From contig NZ_CP139137.1 in the NCBI RefSeq assembly GCF_034047335.1, forward strand, positions 2,790,001-2,854,000: a DNA stretch of 64,000 nt. Reading direction: 5' to 3'. Below are positions 1 to 9,138 of the stretch, in pieces (position 1 is the stretch's first letter; each line of letters starts with the position of its first letter). The notes beneath the pieces are model-generated. The model ran no database searches. It was given only the letters and a program-made list of their open reading frames with translations, and had not been told where the DNA came from. This stretch comes from Chryseobacterium sp. JJR-5R. GTDB lineage: Bacteria; Bacteroidota; Bacteroidia; Flavobacteriales; Weeksellaceae. A program made the translations under genes and the position numbers.

Positions 1-2
1 CC

Positions 3-485
3 GAGATCATCCTTCCCCTGTTTATCCTTACGGTAGCCGGCTTACAGATCCACATTGTTGAAGAATACCTGATGGGTTTTGCACCGGCCATGAGCCGCCT
101 GTTCGGCATCCCGTGGAGTGAACGGAGTTTCCTGATGGTCTTTGCACTCATCGGTCCCGTTATCTATACGCTCACCTCACTCGGCCTCTATTATAAAATT
201 CCACTCGCGGGATTTGTAGCTTGGTTCATCTTCATCGGTCCCGGCGTTGCAGAATTTACCCACTTCATCTTCCCTCTGATTTCGCCCGAACTGCTTCCGT
301 ATGACCCTCACACGCTCACCGCTGACATCAGCGGCACGCCTATACCGGACATGCCCAATTTTTATTTCAGAACCACCGGGCATTATTATTTTCCGGGCCT
401 ATGGACGGCCATCCTGCCGATGATTCCCGGCTGCACCGCTATTTACCGTTTGATGATTAAGAGACAGCGGAAGATTATAAATTAA
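3..485 (+). CDS. HXXEE domain membrane protein (5' partial)
   Basis: The reading frame is open from the first complete codon at position 3, so the gene starts upstream of the window; the first ATG (72) is internal. The visible fragment contains HIVEE about 17 residues in, the H-x-x-E-E signature that names the HXXEE (PF13787) family, followed by two or three hydrophobic segments (around LTVAGL, FALIGPVIYTLTSLGLYY and FVAWFIFIGPGVAEFTHFIF) and a final hydrophobic stretch near YFPGLWTAILPMIPG. Members are small integral membrane proteins of unknown function. The polar HxxEE and the later E-F-T-H within a membrane segment suggest a metal site or an enzyme, but that is inference only. The protein ends with a basic tail. 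The next gene lies 133 bp downstream on the same strand. Confidence 0.7.
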   Translation, partial: EIILPLFILTVAGLQIHIVEEYLMGFAPAMSRLFGIPWSERSFLMVFALIGPVIYTLTSLGLYYKIPLAGFVAWFIFIGPGVAEFTHFIFPLISPELLPYDPHTLTADISGTPIPDMPNFYFRTTGHYYFPGLWTAILPMIPGCTAIYRLMIKRQRKIIN

Positions 486-618
486 TATTAATTCAAACCT
501 CTGCATCCATCCCTGTTTCTCTGGTAACAGGCATTACAAGCCATGCAGTTTCTTTTTTTATGATTTAAAACACAAAAGGAATGTATTTTGAATAGCAGAA
601 ACTACATATCCTTATCAC

Positions 619-2346
619 ATGGAAAATAATTACGAAAGTATTGCCTTAATAGGCGGAGGGCCTGCCGCGCTTTTTGCCTTTAAACACATAGTAACACAGG
701 ACATTAAGCCTGAAACCATCCATATATTTGAAAAAAGCGACCGGCTCGGTGCCGGAATGCCGTACAGCAGATCCGGTGCCGGCCATGAACATGTGGCCAA
801 TGTTTCCGCGAATGAACTGCCGGAACTTTATGAGGATTTTGTTACTTACATCAGCAAACACAACAGCGGCGATTTCCCGGAATTTGTTAAAAACGGGACG
901 GTTAACGAATATGAAGTAATCCCGAGGCTGCTGCTGGGAAATTACCTGGAAGCCCAGTTTAAAAATTATATTCATCTTGCGCGGAAATCCGGGATCGATG
1001 TGCATGTCCACACGGAAACTCCTGTTCTGGATATTGTTAAGAAAGAAAATGAAGAGGCTTTTACGGTAATCACGGAGCAGCATTCTTCCGAAGTGTCTGT
1101 TACCGTTATCTGTATAGGGCATATCTGGCCGGTAACGCATGAACGGAAACAGCCCGGATGGTATGATTCCCCCTACCCGCCTTCTAAGTTTAATGAGGTG
1201 ACCAACTATCCGGTAGCAATACGGGGAACTTCATTGACGGCCATTGATGCCGTGAAGACCCTGGCCCGCAGGAACGGAACTTTTATCCCGGAAGGAAAAG
1301 GCCTGAAATACCGTCTTAATGATACAAGCCCGGAGTTTTCCATCAGCCTGTTTTCACTGCGGGGCTTCTTGCCGGCGCTCAGGTTTCATTCCGAAGATGA
1401 TGCGTATTCGGAAGACTGGATCATGTCATTGGAAGATATTTACGAATATAAAAAATCCCACGGCGGTTTTGTAGACCTGGATTATGTCTATGACCTGCAT
1501 TTTAAGCAGCCGCTTAAGAAAAAAAATCCTGGGTTTCACGAAGAGATCAAGGATCTGAGTATTGAAGATTTTGTAGACAAGATGCTGAAGATCCGGGATG
1601 AGCTGGACAGCTTCGAACTTTTCAAGGCAGAATATGCGGAAGCTGAAAAATCAATCCGGAGGCATCAGTCGGTGGCCTGGAAGGAGACCTTATCGGCATT
1701 CAGTTATGCGGTTAATTACCCGGCCAAGCATTTTTCCGCAGAAGATATGCTGAGGTTACGCAAAAGCCTCCTGCCGTTGATCTCCGTAATCATCGCTTCC
1801 CTGCCGCAGTCCTCTTACCGGGAAGTGATCGCACTGTATGATGCCGGACTGATCCGCCTCGTGAGCGTGGGCGAAGACAGCCATATTGAGCCCCACCGAG
1901 AATCCGGTGCTGTTTACCACTATGAAGACAGCGAAGGCCGGCAAAAATCCGAACATTACCGGATGTACATCGACGCCATCGGCCAGCAGCCGGTTCAGTT
2001 TAATGATGTGCCTTTTGAAGGGCTTAAGCAGAACGGTCAGATCAGCACAGGATACCTGAAGTTCAAAGACCTCAGCAGTGCGGAAGCAGCGTATGAAGAA
2101 GACCGGAAGAATATCATGAAGACGGATGCGGACCAGTATTATTTAAGAGTAAAAGGGCTGAATATCAACGACCATTTCCAGGCACTGGATATTTACGGAA
2201 AAACCATCACGGATCTGTTCATTATGGCCGTACCTTATATTGCAGGACTGAACCCGGACTATTCGGGGCTTGATTTCTGTGACACGGCAGCCAAAAGGAT
2301 TGCCGAAACTTTAACTGATCTCAGACAGGTGAAAGATGTTGGATAA
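619..2346 (+). CDS. FAD/NAD(P)-binding protein (NAD_binding_9 family)
   Basis: A 575-residue cytosolic flavoprotein candidate. Residues 7-20 carry the Rossmann dinucleotide signature IALIGGGPAALFAF, and a second conserved element CIGHIWP around residue 166 corresponds to the G-H-x-x-P segment typical of the PF13454 (FAD-NAD(P)-binding) family. A later segment (DAIGQQP, about residue 455) looks like the second FAD contact found in these proteins. There is no signal peptide or membrane span. Family members are annotated as hydroxyacylglutathione-reductase-like or simply FAD/NAD(P)-binding; their substrate is not known and none can be inferred here. It appears monocistronic, with a 265-bp AT-rich gap and a strong bidirectional terminator before the convergent cyanophycinase gene. 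Confidence 0.8.
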   Translation: MENNYESIALIGGGPAALFAFKHIVTQDIKPETIHIFEKSDRLGAGMPYSRSGAGHEHVANVSANELPELYEDFVTYISKHNSGDFPEFVKNGTVNEYEVIPRLLLGNYLEAQFKNYIHLARKSGIDVHVHTETPVLDIVKKENEEAFTVITEQHSSEVSVTVICIGHIWPVTHERKQPGWYDSPYPPSKFNEVTNYPVAIRGTSLTAIDAVKTLARRNGTFIPEGKGLKYRLNDTSPEFSISLFSLRGFLPALRFHSEDDAYSEDWIMSLEDIYEYKKSHGGFVDLDYVYDLHFKQPLKKKNPGFHEEIKDLSIEDFVDKMLKIRDELDSFELFKAEYAEAEKSIRRHQSVAWKETLSAFSYAVNYPAKHFSAEDMLRLRKSLLPLISVIIASLPQSSYREVIALYDAGLIRLVSVGEDSHIEPHRESGAVYHYEDSEGRQKSEHYRMYIDAIGQQPVQFNDVPFEGLKQNGQISTGYLKFKDLSSAEAAYEEDRKNIMKTDADQYYLRVKGLNINDHFQALDIYGKTITDLFIMAVPYIAGLNPDYSGLDFCDTAAKRIAETLTDLRQVKDVG

Positions 2347-2576
2347 TTCAGGAAACAATGACTGATTGCTATTTTAACGCAGAAAATCCATCAGATTATT
2401 GATTGCTTATTTCAATACCTTGCTTCAATTAACTATTGAGATACTTTAGAGATTTAAAGTGGTTTTTGGATTCAGCAACTTAAATATACACAGATAATAT
2501 TTTGAATATCATCTTTTTATTAATAATTGTATGGTTTATAGATAAGTATAAGTATAAGTATACAGACAGAAATCTG

Positions 2577-2614
2577 AAAAGTGTACCCTGAAAAACCCAG
2601 GGTACACTTTTTTT
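2577..2614. terminator. Bidirectional rho-independent terminator
   Basis: A perfect stem (AGTGTACCCTG pairing with CAGGGTACACT) has an A-run on the left and seven T on the right, so it can end transcription on both strands. It lies between the convergent flavoprotein gene and the cyanophycinase gene. Confidence 0.85.
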
Positions 2615-3455
2615 AATGGTAACCGCCGTCCGGCGCACCTTCTTCATCCTGCCTCAGATCAAAGCTGCAGCCATCGGTATAAAGATGGACGACCAGGTTT
2701 TCTGCAAATACGGGATCGCCTTTTTCTACCCTTTCGATGTTGGTACGGCTGATGTTTTTCGGATCTATAATAACCGTCATCCCGGAACCTTTGCAGGTAG
2801 CCCTGTGCCCGTTTTCAATAAGAAGCGCAGTATCTTCCCCAAGCCCGATTCCCACGCAGTCCTGACGGATGATTACTGCATGGGACAGCCTTCCGAACCT
2901 TCCGCGGTGTATGAAATGGGTGTCTACAATGCAACGGGGCAGCAGGTTCAGTCCGAGTCCGAGTTTAATGTCGCCTTTCAGCATTGCTTCCCCTTCTTCT
3001 CCTTCATCAATGATAATTTCGGGCATGCACATGGCCCCCGCACTGGTCCCGGCAATAAGAAAATCTTCTTCATTCTGATACTTTTCTATGAGCAGTTTAT
3101 TGGCCTGCGTATCTTTCAGCGCTTTGCAGAGGGTGTTCTGATCACCGCCCGTAAAGAAGATCACGCCTGCATTTTTCAGCCTGTCGAGATCTTCATCAGC
3201 CTGCTCCGGTAAAATATGCATAAAGCCGAAATTGGTATACCCTATTTCGTCAAATGTTTTCTGGTAGGTATCACGCATGCTTTCGGGTTCGGAACTTGCC
3301 GTGGTAATAACTTCAATGCGCCTGTTATTATCGGAGGTCAGAAGCTTAAGGATTTCATGAGAAATAAATTCACTGTTCTTCTCCTCCATTTTCACATCGG
3401 TACCATCCCGGTCTTCGTGACCTCCAATAATTAATAATTTACCTTTCGGATTCAT
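2613..3455 (-). CDS. Cyanophycinase (peptidase S51)
   Basis: A 280-residue serine peptidase of the S51 family. Cyanophycinases hydrolyse cyanophycin (multi-L-arginyl-poly-L-aspartate) to beta-Asp-Arg dipeptides. The nucleophile elbow GTSAGA is at residues 136-141 (Ser138), and the FTGGDQ segment (101-106), conserved in the family, precedes it. The N-terminal KLLIIGGHEDRDG matches the first strand and loop of the fold. No signal peptide is visible, so it is probably cytosolic. No cyanophycin synthetase (cphA) or isoaspartyl dipeptidase lies in this window, so the protein may act on imported or environmental polymer or on other isoaspartyl peptides. The length fits intracellular CphB. Monocistronic, ending in the strong terminator at 2577-2614. 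Confidence 0.85.
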   Translation of the reverse strand: MNPKGKLLIIGGHEDRDGTDVKMEEKNSEFISHEILKLLTSDNNRRIEVITTASSEPESMRDTYQKTFDEIGYTNFGFMHILPEQADEDLDRLKNAGVIFFTGGDQNTLCKALKDTQANKLLIEKYQNEEDFLIAGTSAGAMCMPEIIIDEGEEGEAMLKGDIKLGLGLNLLPRCIVDTHFIHRGRFGRLSHAVIIRQDCVGIGLGEDTALLIENGHRATCKGSGMTVIIDPKNISRTNIERVEKGDPVFAENLVVHLYTDGCSFDLRQDEEGAPDGGYH

Positions 3456-3748
3456 ATACCATATTTATTTTAGTGATGTTAATGCTTTTGTTAATGGGCT
3501 TTTGTTACCTTTTTCCTACTCAAAAATAATAAAGAAAATCAACAATAAAGTTGAGGCAAATCAATTCTCAGAAAAAAGAAACATAATTCCTTCTATAAAT
3601 ACTGACTTACGAATCTTGATTGATCATTATACTCCATAAAAACAGACAGCAGATTATGACACGGATCATAAGAGCCTGTTTTTAATATCAGTAATTTTAA
3701 ATGCGGTTATAATAATCATCCTTTAAATATTTAAACTATTTATTATCT

Positions 3749-4345
3749 ATGCTGATTTCAGAAGAACTATTAGAGTCGTACGGTGCAGAAACGGAAACCT
3801 TACATCCCGGAGATGTTATTTTTAATGAAGGCGATACCCCCAGACAGTACTATCAGATTAAAGAAGGCAGGATAAAACTGAATCATTTTGATGAAGACGG
3901 CAGAGAGCTGATCCTGGCTGTACTGCATGCCGGACTGAGCGTATGTGAACTTATGCTGTTCATTGACAAGACCTACCCCGTGAATGCCGTAGCCATGAAG
4001 CCCACTGAAATCATAAAGCTTCCTACCGGTAATTTTACCAGGCTGCTGGATGAAAACCCGGATATATCAAAGGATATCAACAGGTTCCTGTCAGAAAGGC
4101 TGTACTTTAAGTTCATTATGCTTCAGAACAATACCTCCCTGCGTCCTGAAGTGAGGATTAAAGGCGCGCTGGATTACCATAGAAGCTTCAGTCATAATCC
4201 GGGCCCGTTTTCCTTTGAAGTACCGTTCACCCGGCAGCAGCTCGCCTCTATCACGGGTCTCAGGGTAGAAACCGTTGTCAGGACCGTAAAAAAACTGGAA
4301 CAGGAAAACTACCTTAAAATTATAGACCGGAAAATATATGTCTGA
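3749..4345 (+). CDS. Crp/Fnr family transcriptional regulator
   Basis: A 198-residue regulator with an N-terminal cyclic-nucleotide-binding-like beta barrel (about residues 18-110, GDVIFNEGDTPRQYYQIKEG) and a C-terminal winged helix (about 150-198). The recognition helix lies in TRQQLASITGLRVETVVRTVKKL. It has no N-terminal cysteine cluster, so it is not an oxygen-sensing Fnr of the 4Fe-4S type, and the R-x-x-S/T phosphate-binding signature of true CRP is not evident, so the effector is unknown. Such regulators are common and varied in Bacteroidota. The DNA-glycosylase gene follows 102 bp downstream on the same strand and could be co-transcribed, but a regulatory link is not shown. Confidence 0.85.
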   Translation: MLISEELLESYGAETETLHPGDVIFNEGDTPRQYYQIKEGRIKLNHFDEDGRELILAVLHAGLSVCELMLFIDKTYPVNAVAMKPTEIIKLPTGNFTRLLDENPDISKDINRFLSERLYFKFIMLQNNTSLRPEVRIKGALDYHRSFSHNPGPFSFEVPFTRQQLASITGLRVETVVRTVKKLEQENYLKIIDRKIYV

Positions 4346-4447
4346 GAAAGTATCCCCGTTAAACCCGGTTTAAAAGCTTTATATCTGATCTTATTTTTTC
4401 ACTTTTAAAAAAACATGCCTCTAAGCTGCTGATATTATATCAAAACA

Positions 4448-5056
4448 ATGAAAAAACTGGAAGCTTCCTATTATCAGAATCCGGATGTGGAATTTCTCGC
4501 CCGGGATCTTCTGGGAAAAATACTTTTTACGCAAAAGGACGGTGAGGAAACGGCAGGTATCATTGTGGAAACCGAAGCCTATCTCGGTATTGAAGATCAG
4601 GCTTCGCACGCTTTCGGGGGCCGCCGTACACCACGCACGGAACCTATGTACCGGCAGGGCGGGATTGCGTATGTCTACCTCTGCTATGGCATACACCACC
4701 TTTTTAATATCGTTGTTTCCGGCGAAGATGAACCTTCCTGTGTACTGGTCAGGGCAGTTGAACCGTTCGCCGGCCAAGAAACCATTGAAGCCCGAAGGCA
4801 GATGCCTGTCAGTAAAATAACAATAACTTCAGGCCCTGCCTCCACAGCAAAAGCATTGGGAATTGACCTGGCATTTAACCGGAAAGATCTTACAGGAGAT
4901 GAAATCTGGATAGAGGATGCAGGTGTACGCTACAGGCCTGATGAAATAGCTGCCGTACCGCGTATCGGGGTTGCCTATGCCCGGGAAGATGCGGTTTTAC
5001 CCTTACGGTTTTATATTAAAAACAACAGGTACGTAAGTAAACCTCAACGGACCTGA
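4448..5056 (+). CDS. DNA-3-methyladenine glycosylase (AAG/MPG family)
   Basis: A 202-residue base-excision repair enzyme that removes alkylated purines such as 3-methyladenine, hypoxanthine and ethenoadenine. The family (PF02245) is recognised from FLARDLLGK near the N-terminus, the catalytic ETEAYLG block (residues 41-47, carrying the water-activating Glu), the HAFGGRRTPRTEPMY segment and the YVYLCYGIHHLFNIV beta-hairpin that inserts a tyrosine into DNA. The length is normal for the bacterial form. The ATG is close to the first conserved residues and no alternative start is likely. It is convergent with the CinA-C gene downstream. Confidence 0.92.
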   Translation: MKKLEASYYQNPDVEFLARDLLGKILFTQKDGEETAGIIVETEAYLGIEDQASHAFGGRRTPRTEPMYRQGGIAYVYLCYGIHHLFNIVVSGEDEPSCVLVRAVEPFAGQETIEARRQMPVSKITITSGPASTAKALGIDLAFNRKDLTGDEIWIEDAGVRYRPDEIAAVPRIGVAYAREDAVLPLRFYIKNNRYVSKPQRT

Positions 5057-5109
5057 CAGACATATATTAACAATATGGACTGTTTTGGCCGTTAGCTGTT
5101 GATGTCATT

Positions 5110-5682
5110 TTATGTGTTCTCGTGATGCTGCCTGTCCAGTTCCAGTTTCAGGCATCCCAGGATAAATTCGCTGTAATAAAGCTGCGCATTGGGCGATTTG
5201 GTTCTCGTATGAAGGTCCAGCCTCTCAGACAGGAGGATTTTTCCGTTGCGGGCAATGGCAAAGTAAGCATACAGTTTCCCATCAGACTCATCCATCGGCG
5301 TGGCATATCCCGTTACGCCTATAGACCAGTCTGACTTAAACAGTCCGGCAACATTTAAGGCCATGGTTTCTGCAATACCGGGAGATACACAGTTGCAGCC
5401 CGAGGCTTCCCCGTCATCCACATGCAGCAGGGATACCTTCCCTTCCTGGGTATACGCCGTCATGCCGCCTTTGTAAAACTGTGAGGCATCTTTCATCTGG
5501 GAAAAGGAAAACTGCAGGAACCCGGAGGTAACGCTTTCCGCCACCGAAACGGTTTCGCCGGAAGCCTGCAGCCGACTGCCGATATATGCGAACAGGTTTT
5601 CCAGTTCCAGTATAAAATTAATAAGGGATCTGACGGAAGTGGGGTCAGTACTCATACTGATCCCTGAATGTTTTAAAATCAT
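5110..5682 (-). CDS. CinA C-terminal domain protein (PncC-like amidohydrolase), copy 1
   Basis: Stand-alone CinA-C domain, related to nicotinamide-nucleotide amidohydrolase (PncC), which deamidates NMN in pyridine-nucleotide recycling. Recognised from SVAESVTSGFLQFSFS, the GGMTAYTQEGKVSLL segment and SIGVTGYATP, which match the family pattern A-E-S-x-T-x-G, G-x-x-x-Y and G-(V/I)-x-G. The longest frame starts at 5763, but I choose the internal ATG at 5682 because the paralogue at 36056-36634 begins MILKxSxI in the same register, giving proteins of 190 and 192 residues. The N-terminal 45 residues are unlike classical PncC. The N-terminal MoCF domain of full CinA is absent. The active-site residues look intact, but activity is not established. 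Confidence 0.8.
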   Translation of the reverse strand: MILKHSGISMSTDPTSVRSLINFILELENLFAYIGSRLQASGETVSVAESVTSGFLQFSFSQMKDASQFYKGGMTAYTQEGKVSLLHVDDGEASGCNCVSPGIAETMALNVAGLFKSDWSIGVTGYATPMDESDGKLYAYFAIARNGKILLSERLDLHTRTKSPNAQLYYSEFILGCLKLELDRQHHENT

Positions 5683-6286
5683 TGATTTGCTTTTATTATT
5701 ATTGCTGAAATAAATAAAGTGAAATAAGACTGGCCCGTTCAGAAATACCTTCAGGATTTTCATTTCCTGTTACGGCCCGGATGATCCGGTTACTTTGAAC
5801 TTTAAAGGCCATCCTGTTATTCAGCATTACCGAATTTAATAAATATAAAAGCTTATTTTTATGATTTCAGTCAACGGACGGATAGAAATCAGGCCAAGGC
5901 AGCAAAAGCCCGGTATGGCAAGACCTGTTTTTTAAAGCATGAACAAATACAATAGGCTTATCAATGATTAGTTTTTACATTGCCGGAGGACAGTTTCAGG
6001 GAATGTCTCATTGAATAAAAAGATCATGATATTATTATAGGGATCCCTTTATTTTGGACATACGGTTGTTATTAATAATCAGTATCCTTCCTATTTCCGG
6101 CAGGATATCAGACAATTCAATGATAATTATATATCCTCCCACAGACCGGACAGATTTGGTGAAAAAAGAAAAATCTATATGATAAGATGGTGCCGGTCTG
6201 CAGGAGCAATATAAAAAATGATAATTTGCGTTTTAAGGCTTGTGAGAGGGAGTCAGTATGTTCTATATACTGAAATGAGTTTATGT
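5683..6286. other. Intergenic stretch without recognised feature
   Basis: About 600 AT-rich bases between two minus-strand genes. I see no convincing ORF, no structural RNA and no strong hairpin. The first part may carry the promoter of the CinA-C gene, but no clear TAnnTTTG element was found. Confidence 0.5.
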
Positions 6287-6904
6287 TTAATGAAGCCTTA
6301 CCTTCACCACTTCCCCGTTTTCCTTTACTTCCACAAATTCTTCGATCCGGTCTTCATGGCCCACTGAATACTGCTTCTGCTGGTAATAATTGGTCTGCCC
6401 GCCATAGTTATTGTACCCCGTTCCGGTATATTCATTGTAATAGCCGTATTTTGTATAGCCCAGAAAACCCTGTAAAAAATATTTACCCGGCTTCATCTCC
6501 GGAAATGTAAATTCGCCGTTGCTGTTGGTAATTGCTTCCAGCCTGTAGCGGTATGCTGCATTGGAAAGATAGACATACCGTCTTCTCCTTGTATTTTCTT
6601 TTTCTTTCCGGAGTTCAAACCATTCATTAAAATAAGGCGTTACGGGCAGCAGCACAACTTTAATCTGGTTGGCATAAATGCGCTGTCCCGCTTTGAATCC
6701 AAAATTGTTCTTCGGTTTTGTAAAAGCCACTCCTTTTATGGTAGCTGTCCCTTTTGCCAGCATTTTTTTTGCCATAAGGGAGTCAAAGGTAATCTTAGGA
6801 TAATAAATCTCTTTCTTATCCTTTTTTTCCGGCTCTTTATACTGTGCTGCCATCGGCGTACAGGCAGCTGCAATAAGGCATACTGCAGGAAACAATTTTT
6901 TCAT
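6287..6904 (-). CDS. Secreted carboxypeptidase-regulatory-like protein
   Basis: I start this at the internal ATG (6904, MKKLFPAVCLIAAACTPMAAQ), because it gives a standard signal peptide; the longest frame adds 27 unlikely residues. The mature protein is about 185 residues, very rich in Tyr, Lys and Glu. A segment around residues 60-150 (IKGVAF, then LEAITNSNGEFTFPEMKPGKYFLQGF) resembles the beta-sandwich carboxypeptidase-regulatory/CNA-B fold common in Bacteroidota envelope proteins. A Tyr/Gly/Asn-rich tract (GYYNEYTGTGYNNYGG) and a charged C-terminus follow. A cysteine in the hydrophobic stretch (AAAC) could be a weak lipobox. Function is unknown; it is probably periplasmic or surface-attached. 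A TAGCTTTG promoter element lies 55 bp upstream. Confidence 0.65.
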   Translation of the reverse strand: MKKLFPAVCLIAAACTPMAAQYKEPEKKDKKEIYYPKITFDSLMAKKMLAKGTATIKGVAFTKPKNNFGFKAGQRIYANQIKVVLLPVTPYFNEWFELRKEKENTRRRRYVYLSNAAYRYRLEAITNSNGEFTFPEMKPGKYFLQGFLGYTKYGYYNEYTGTGYNNYGGQTNYYQQKQYSVGHEDRIEEFVEVKENGEVVKVRLH

Positions 6905-6958
6905 AAGCATAAAACTACTGTAATTGATGTTAATGTTAGTGTTAGTGATTGATGTATA

Positions 6959-6966
6959 CAAAGCTA
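6959..6966 (-). promoter_or_regulatory. Bacteroidota -7 promoter element (TAGCTTTG)
   Basis: The reverse strand reads TAGCTTTG, an exact match to the TAnnTTTG consensus, 55 bp before the ATG at 6904. A weak -33 (TTCG) lies 18 bp further upstream. Confidence 0.4.
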
Positions 6967-7137
6967 GGACAAGTCTTTCCGGCACGAAATACCGGTTTTT
7001 AAGTCTTTTTTTCTACTGGTTTTCCAGTAGTTTTCGGGCGGATTTTAGCCAAAATGATGGGTCATGAAGATTTTTGGCGGATATTTACAGAGAATTTGAT
7101 TCTGTCTTCCGAACAGCAGGATCAGGAGTGATGATCA

Positions 7138-9138
7138 ATGAAACATTTTTTAGTATTTATCTTTTTATGGTGCCCGCTGTGTTTTTTCACCCAACAGCAG
7201 ATACCGCTTGATGAGAACCGGTATGTTGACAGCCTTCAGCGCATTCTTACATCAAGAAGGGCAGACAGCGCAAAGGCCAATGCCAGCTTTTTACTGACTG
7301 ACTACTGGAAATTCAGGGATACAGCAAAAAGCAGATCTTATCTGGCTGCCGGAAAAAAACTGGGAGAAAAATACCCGTATTACAAAGCGTTGTCCTATTT
7401 TTATGAAGGGCAGTACCATTACAACGGCGACCGGAAAAAAGCTTCGGCCGCCTTCAGAAAAGCAATCGGGGCACTGAGCCGCTTTAAAGACCGGAAAGGC
7501 TACGAAAAACTTTCAGCTGCCTGGTTTAATTATGCCCTGATGAATAAAGATGATGAAGGCTATGATTTCATTATGAAGATTACCCTGGAAAAGGCAGTCC
7601 CGAATGCTGAAAAAGCACGCAACCCTGTGCTGAAAGCACATTACTATACACAACTTTCCACCATTCTGATGAACAATTCCCGGTTTGACAAAGCCACTGC
7701 CTATAACCTGAAAGCGGTTGATATCCTGGAAAAGGCTGCCCCTAAATCCAGCACCATGCTGTTCGCCTATTTAAGCGGGGTCAGCATTTACTGCTACAGC
7801 AATGAGCCCAAAAAAGCCCGGATTTTCCTGCAAAAGGCAAAGCATATTTTAAAACCGTTTCCGGAATCGTTAAACAATACGCTGTACTATTACAATGAGA
7901 CATTGTATTACACAACCAGCGGGCAGCTGGAGGAGGCGCTGGCAAGTGCCGGTAAAGGGGCTGTACTTGCAGGGAAATACCACCAGCAGCAGCTGTACCA
8001 ACTGCTGCTGTTCCGCCAGTATGATATCTACGGCAGGCAGAAGGCATATGAAAAGGCCCGGCAGCTATTGCTCAGGATCATTAGGGAAAAAACCCTGACT
8101 AAGGACATCAATGACAGGGCGGTTATCTATGGTGAGCTGGCCAAAACCAGCGAGCAGATGAAGGATTACAAAGAAGCCTACCATTGGCTGAGCAGGTACC
8201 GTTCGGTAAACGACAGCATCAACAGCAGCCAGACCCAGCTGAAGATCAGCGAGCTGGAAACGAAATACAGAACCGTGCAGAATCAGCAGAAAATTGCTGC
8301 GCTGCAGGCACAGAACAGGCAGGCTGCCCTGAATGCCAGGAATGACCGCCTGTACAGCTGGTTTCTGGGCCTTGGGTGCATTTTTCTTATGGCGGTGCTC
8401 TGCTTTGCTTTTCTCAATGCACGCAGCAACCGGAAACTGGCTCTGCAGAAAGAAATCAATTACAGGCAGCAGCTGGCTGAAATGGAACAGAAGCAGCAGC
8501 TGAAAGTAGCGAAAGCCATGCTGGACGGTGAAGAACTTGAACGTGAACGGGTAGCGCGCGACCTCCACGACGGCCTGGGCGGGATGCTGTCCGGCGTGAA
8601 GATCAACCTTTCCGGCTGGGCCACTTCCCGTCCTGATGTCCTGCATGACAAGGATTTCCAGAGAACTGTAGACCAGCTGGATGGTTCGGTTACGGAACTC
8701 CGGCGTATTGCCCGCAATATGGTGCCGGATACACTGATGAAATTCGGGCTTGAAACGGCTTTAAAGGACCTCTGTGAATTCCATATGCGGGAAGAACTGC
8801 AGATTTCCTGTGAATCATTCAACCTGCAAGAAGATATTCCCCTGAATGTACAGCTGAATATCTACAGGATCATTCAGGAACTGATTTCCAATTCAGTCCG
8901 CCATTCACACGCCACAAATATCCTGATGCAGTGCAGCCAGAATGCCTCCACTGTTTTCATTACTTTTGAAGATGACGGGTGCGGCTTTGATCCCGCGCTG
9001 TCCGGTAAACGGAAAGGAATGGGGCTGGATAATCTCCGGAACCGCATCGCTTACCTTCAGGGCCAGTTTGAACTGATATCTGCACCCGGTGAAGGGACAA
9101 CCGTCAATGTTGAACTTAATACCACTACCAATGAATAA
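7138..9138 (+). CDS. TPR sensor histidine kinase (NarL/HisKA_3 type)
   Basis: A 666-residue membrane sensor kinase. It starts with a signal peptide (FLVFIFLWCPLCFF), followed by a periplasmic region of about 380 residues with TPR-like helical repeats (ADSAKANASFLLTDYW, KATAYNLKAVDILEKA, AYHWLSRYR), one transmembrane helix near residues 405-427, a coiled coil, then HisKA_3 with the phosphoacceptor in RDLHDGLGG (His477) and a HATPase_c domain (N box IIQELISNSVRHSHA, G1 FEDDGCGFD, G2 GMGLDNLRNRI). AGGAG lies 9 bp before the ATG. The stop codon overlaps the start of the response regulator by 8 nt, so the two are translationally coupled partners. The ligand is unknown; TPR sensors of this kind are common in Bacteroidota. 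Confidence 0.92.
   Translation: MKHFLVFIFLWCPLCFFTQQQIPLDENRYVDSLQRILTSRRADSAKANASFLLTDYWKFRDTAKSRSYLAAGKKLGEKYPYYKALSYFYEGQYHYNGDRKKASAAFRKAIGALSRFKDRKGYEKLSAAWFNYALMNKDDEGYDFIMKITLEKAVPNAEKARNPVLKAHYYTQLSTILMNNSRFDKATAYNLKAVDILEKAAPKSSTMLFAYLSGVSIYCYSNEPKKARIFLQKAKHILKPFPESLNNTLYYYNETLYYTTSGQLEEALASAGKGAVLAGKYHQQQLYQLLLFRQYDIYGRQKAYEKARQLLLRIIREKTLTKDINDRAVIYGELAKTSEQMKDYKEAYHWLSRYRSVNDSINSSQTQLKISELETKYRTVQNQQKIAALQAQNRQAALNARNDRLYSWFLGLGCIFLMAVLCFAFLNARSNRKLALQKEINYRQQLAEMEQKQQLKVAKAMLDGEELERERVARDLHDGLGGMLSGVKINLSGWATSRPDVLHDKDFQRTVDQLDGSVTELRRIARNMVPDTLMKFGLETALKDLCEFHMREELQISCESFNLQEDIPLNVQLNIYRIIQELISNSVRHSHATNILMQCSQNASTVFITFEDDGCGFDPALSGKRKGMGLDNLRNRIAYLQGQFELISAPGEGTTVNVELNTTTNE

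Noticed and set aside
646..1140. 164-codon minus-strand ORF inside the flavoprotein gene
   Set aside because: It is antisense to a well-supported FAD/NAD(P) protein and has no recognisable feature.
2543..2560. Short tandem AAGTAT repeats before the terminator at 2577
   Set aside because: Only three copies of a hexamer in AT-rich DNA; no gene is affected and no function is evident.
3521..3528. Possible -7 box (TATTTTTG) upstream of the cyanophycinase gene
   Set aside because: No -33 element at an acceptable distance in a strongly AT-rich region; chance matches are likely.
5683..5763. Extended N-terminus of the first CinA-C protein
   Set aside because: The paralogue begins at the equivalent of the internal ATG and the extra 27 residues look like non-coding translation.
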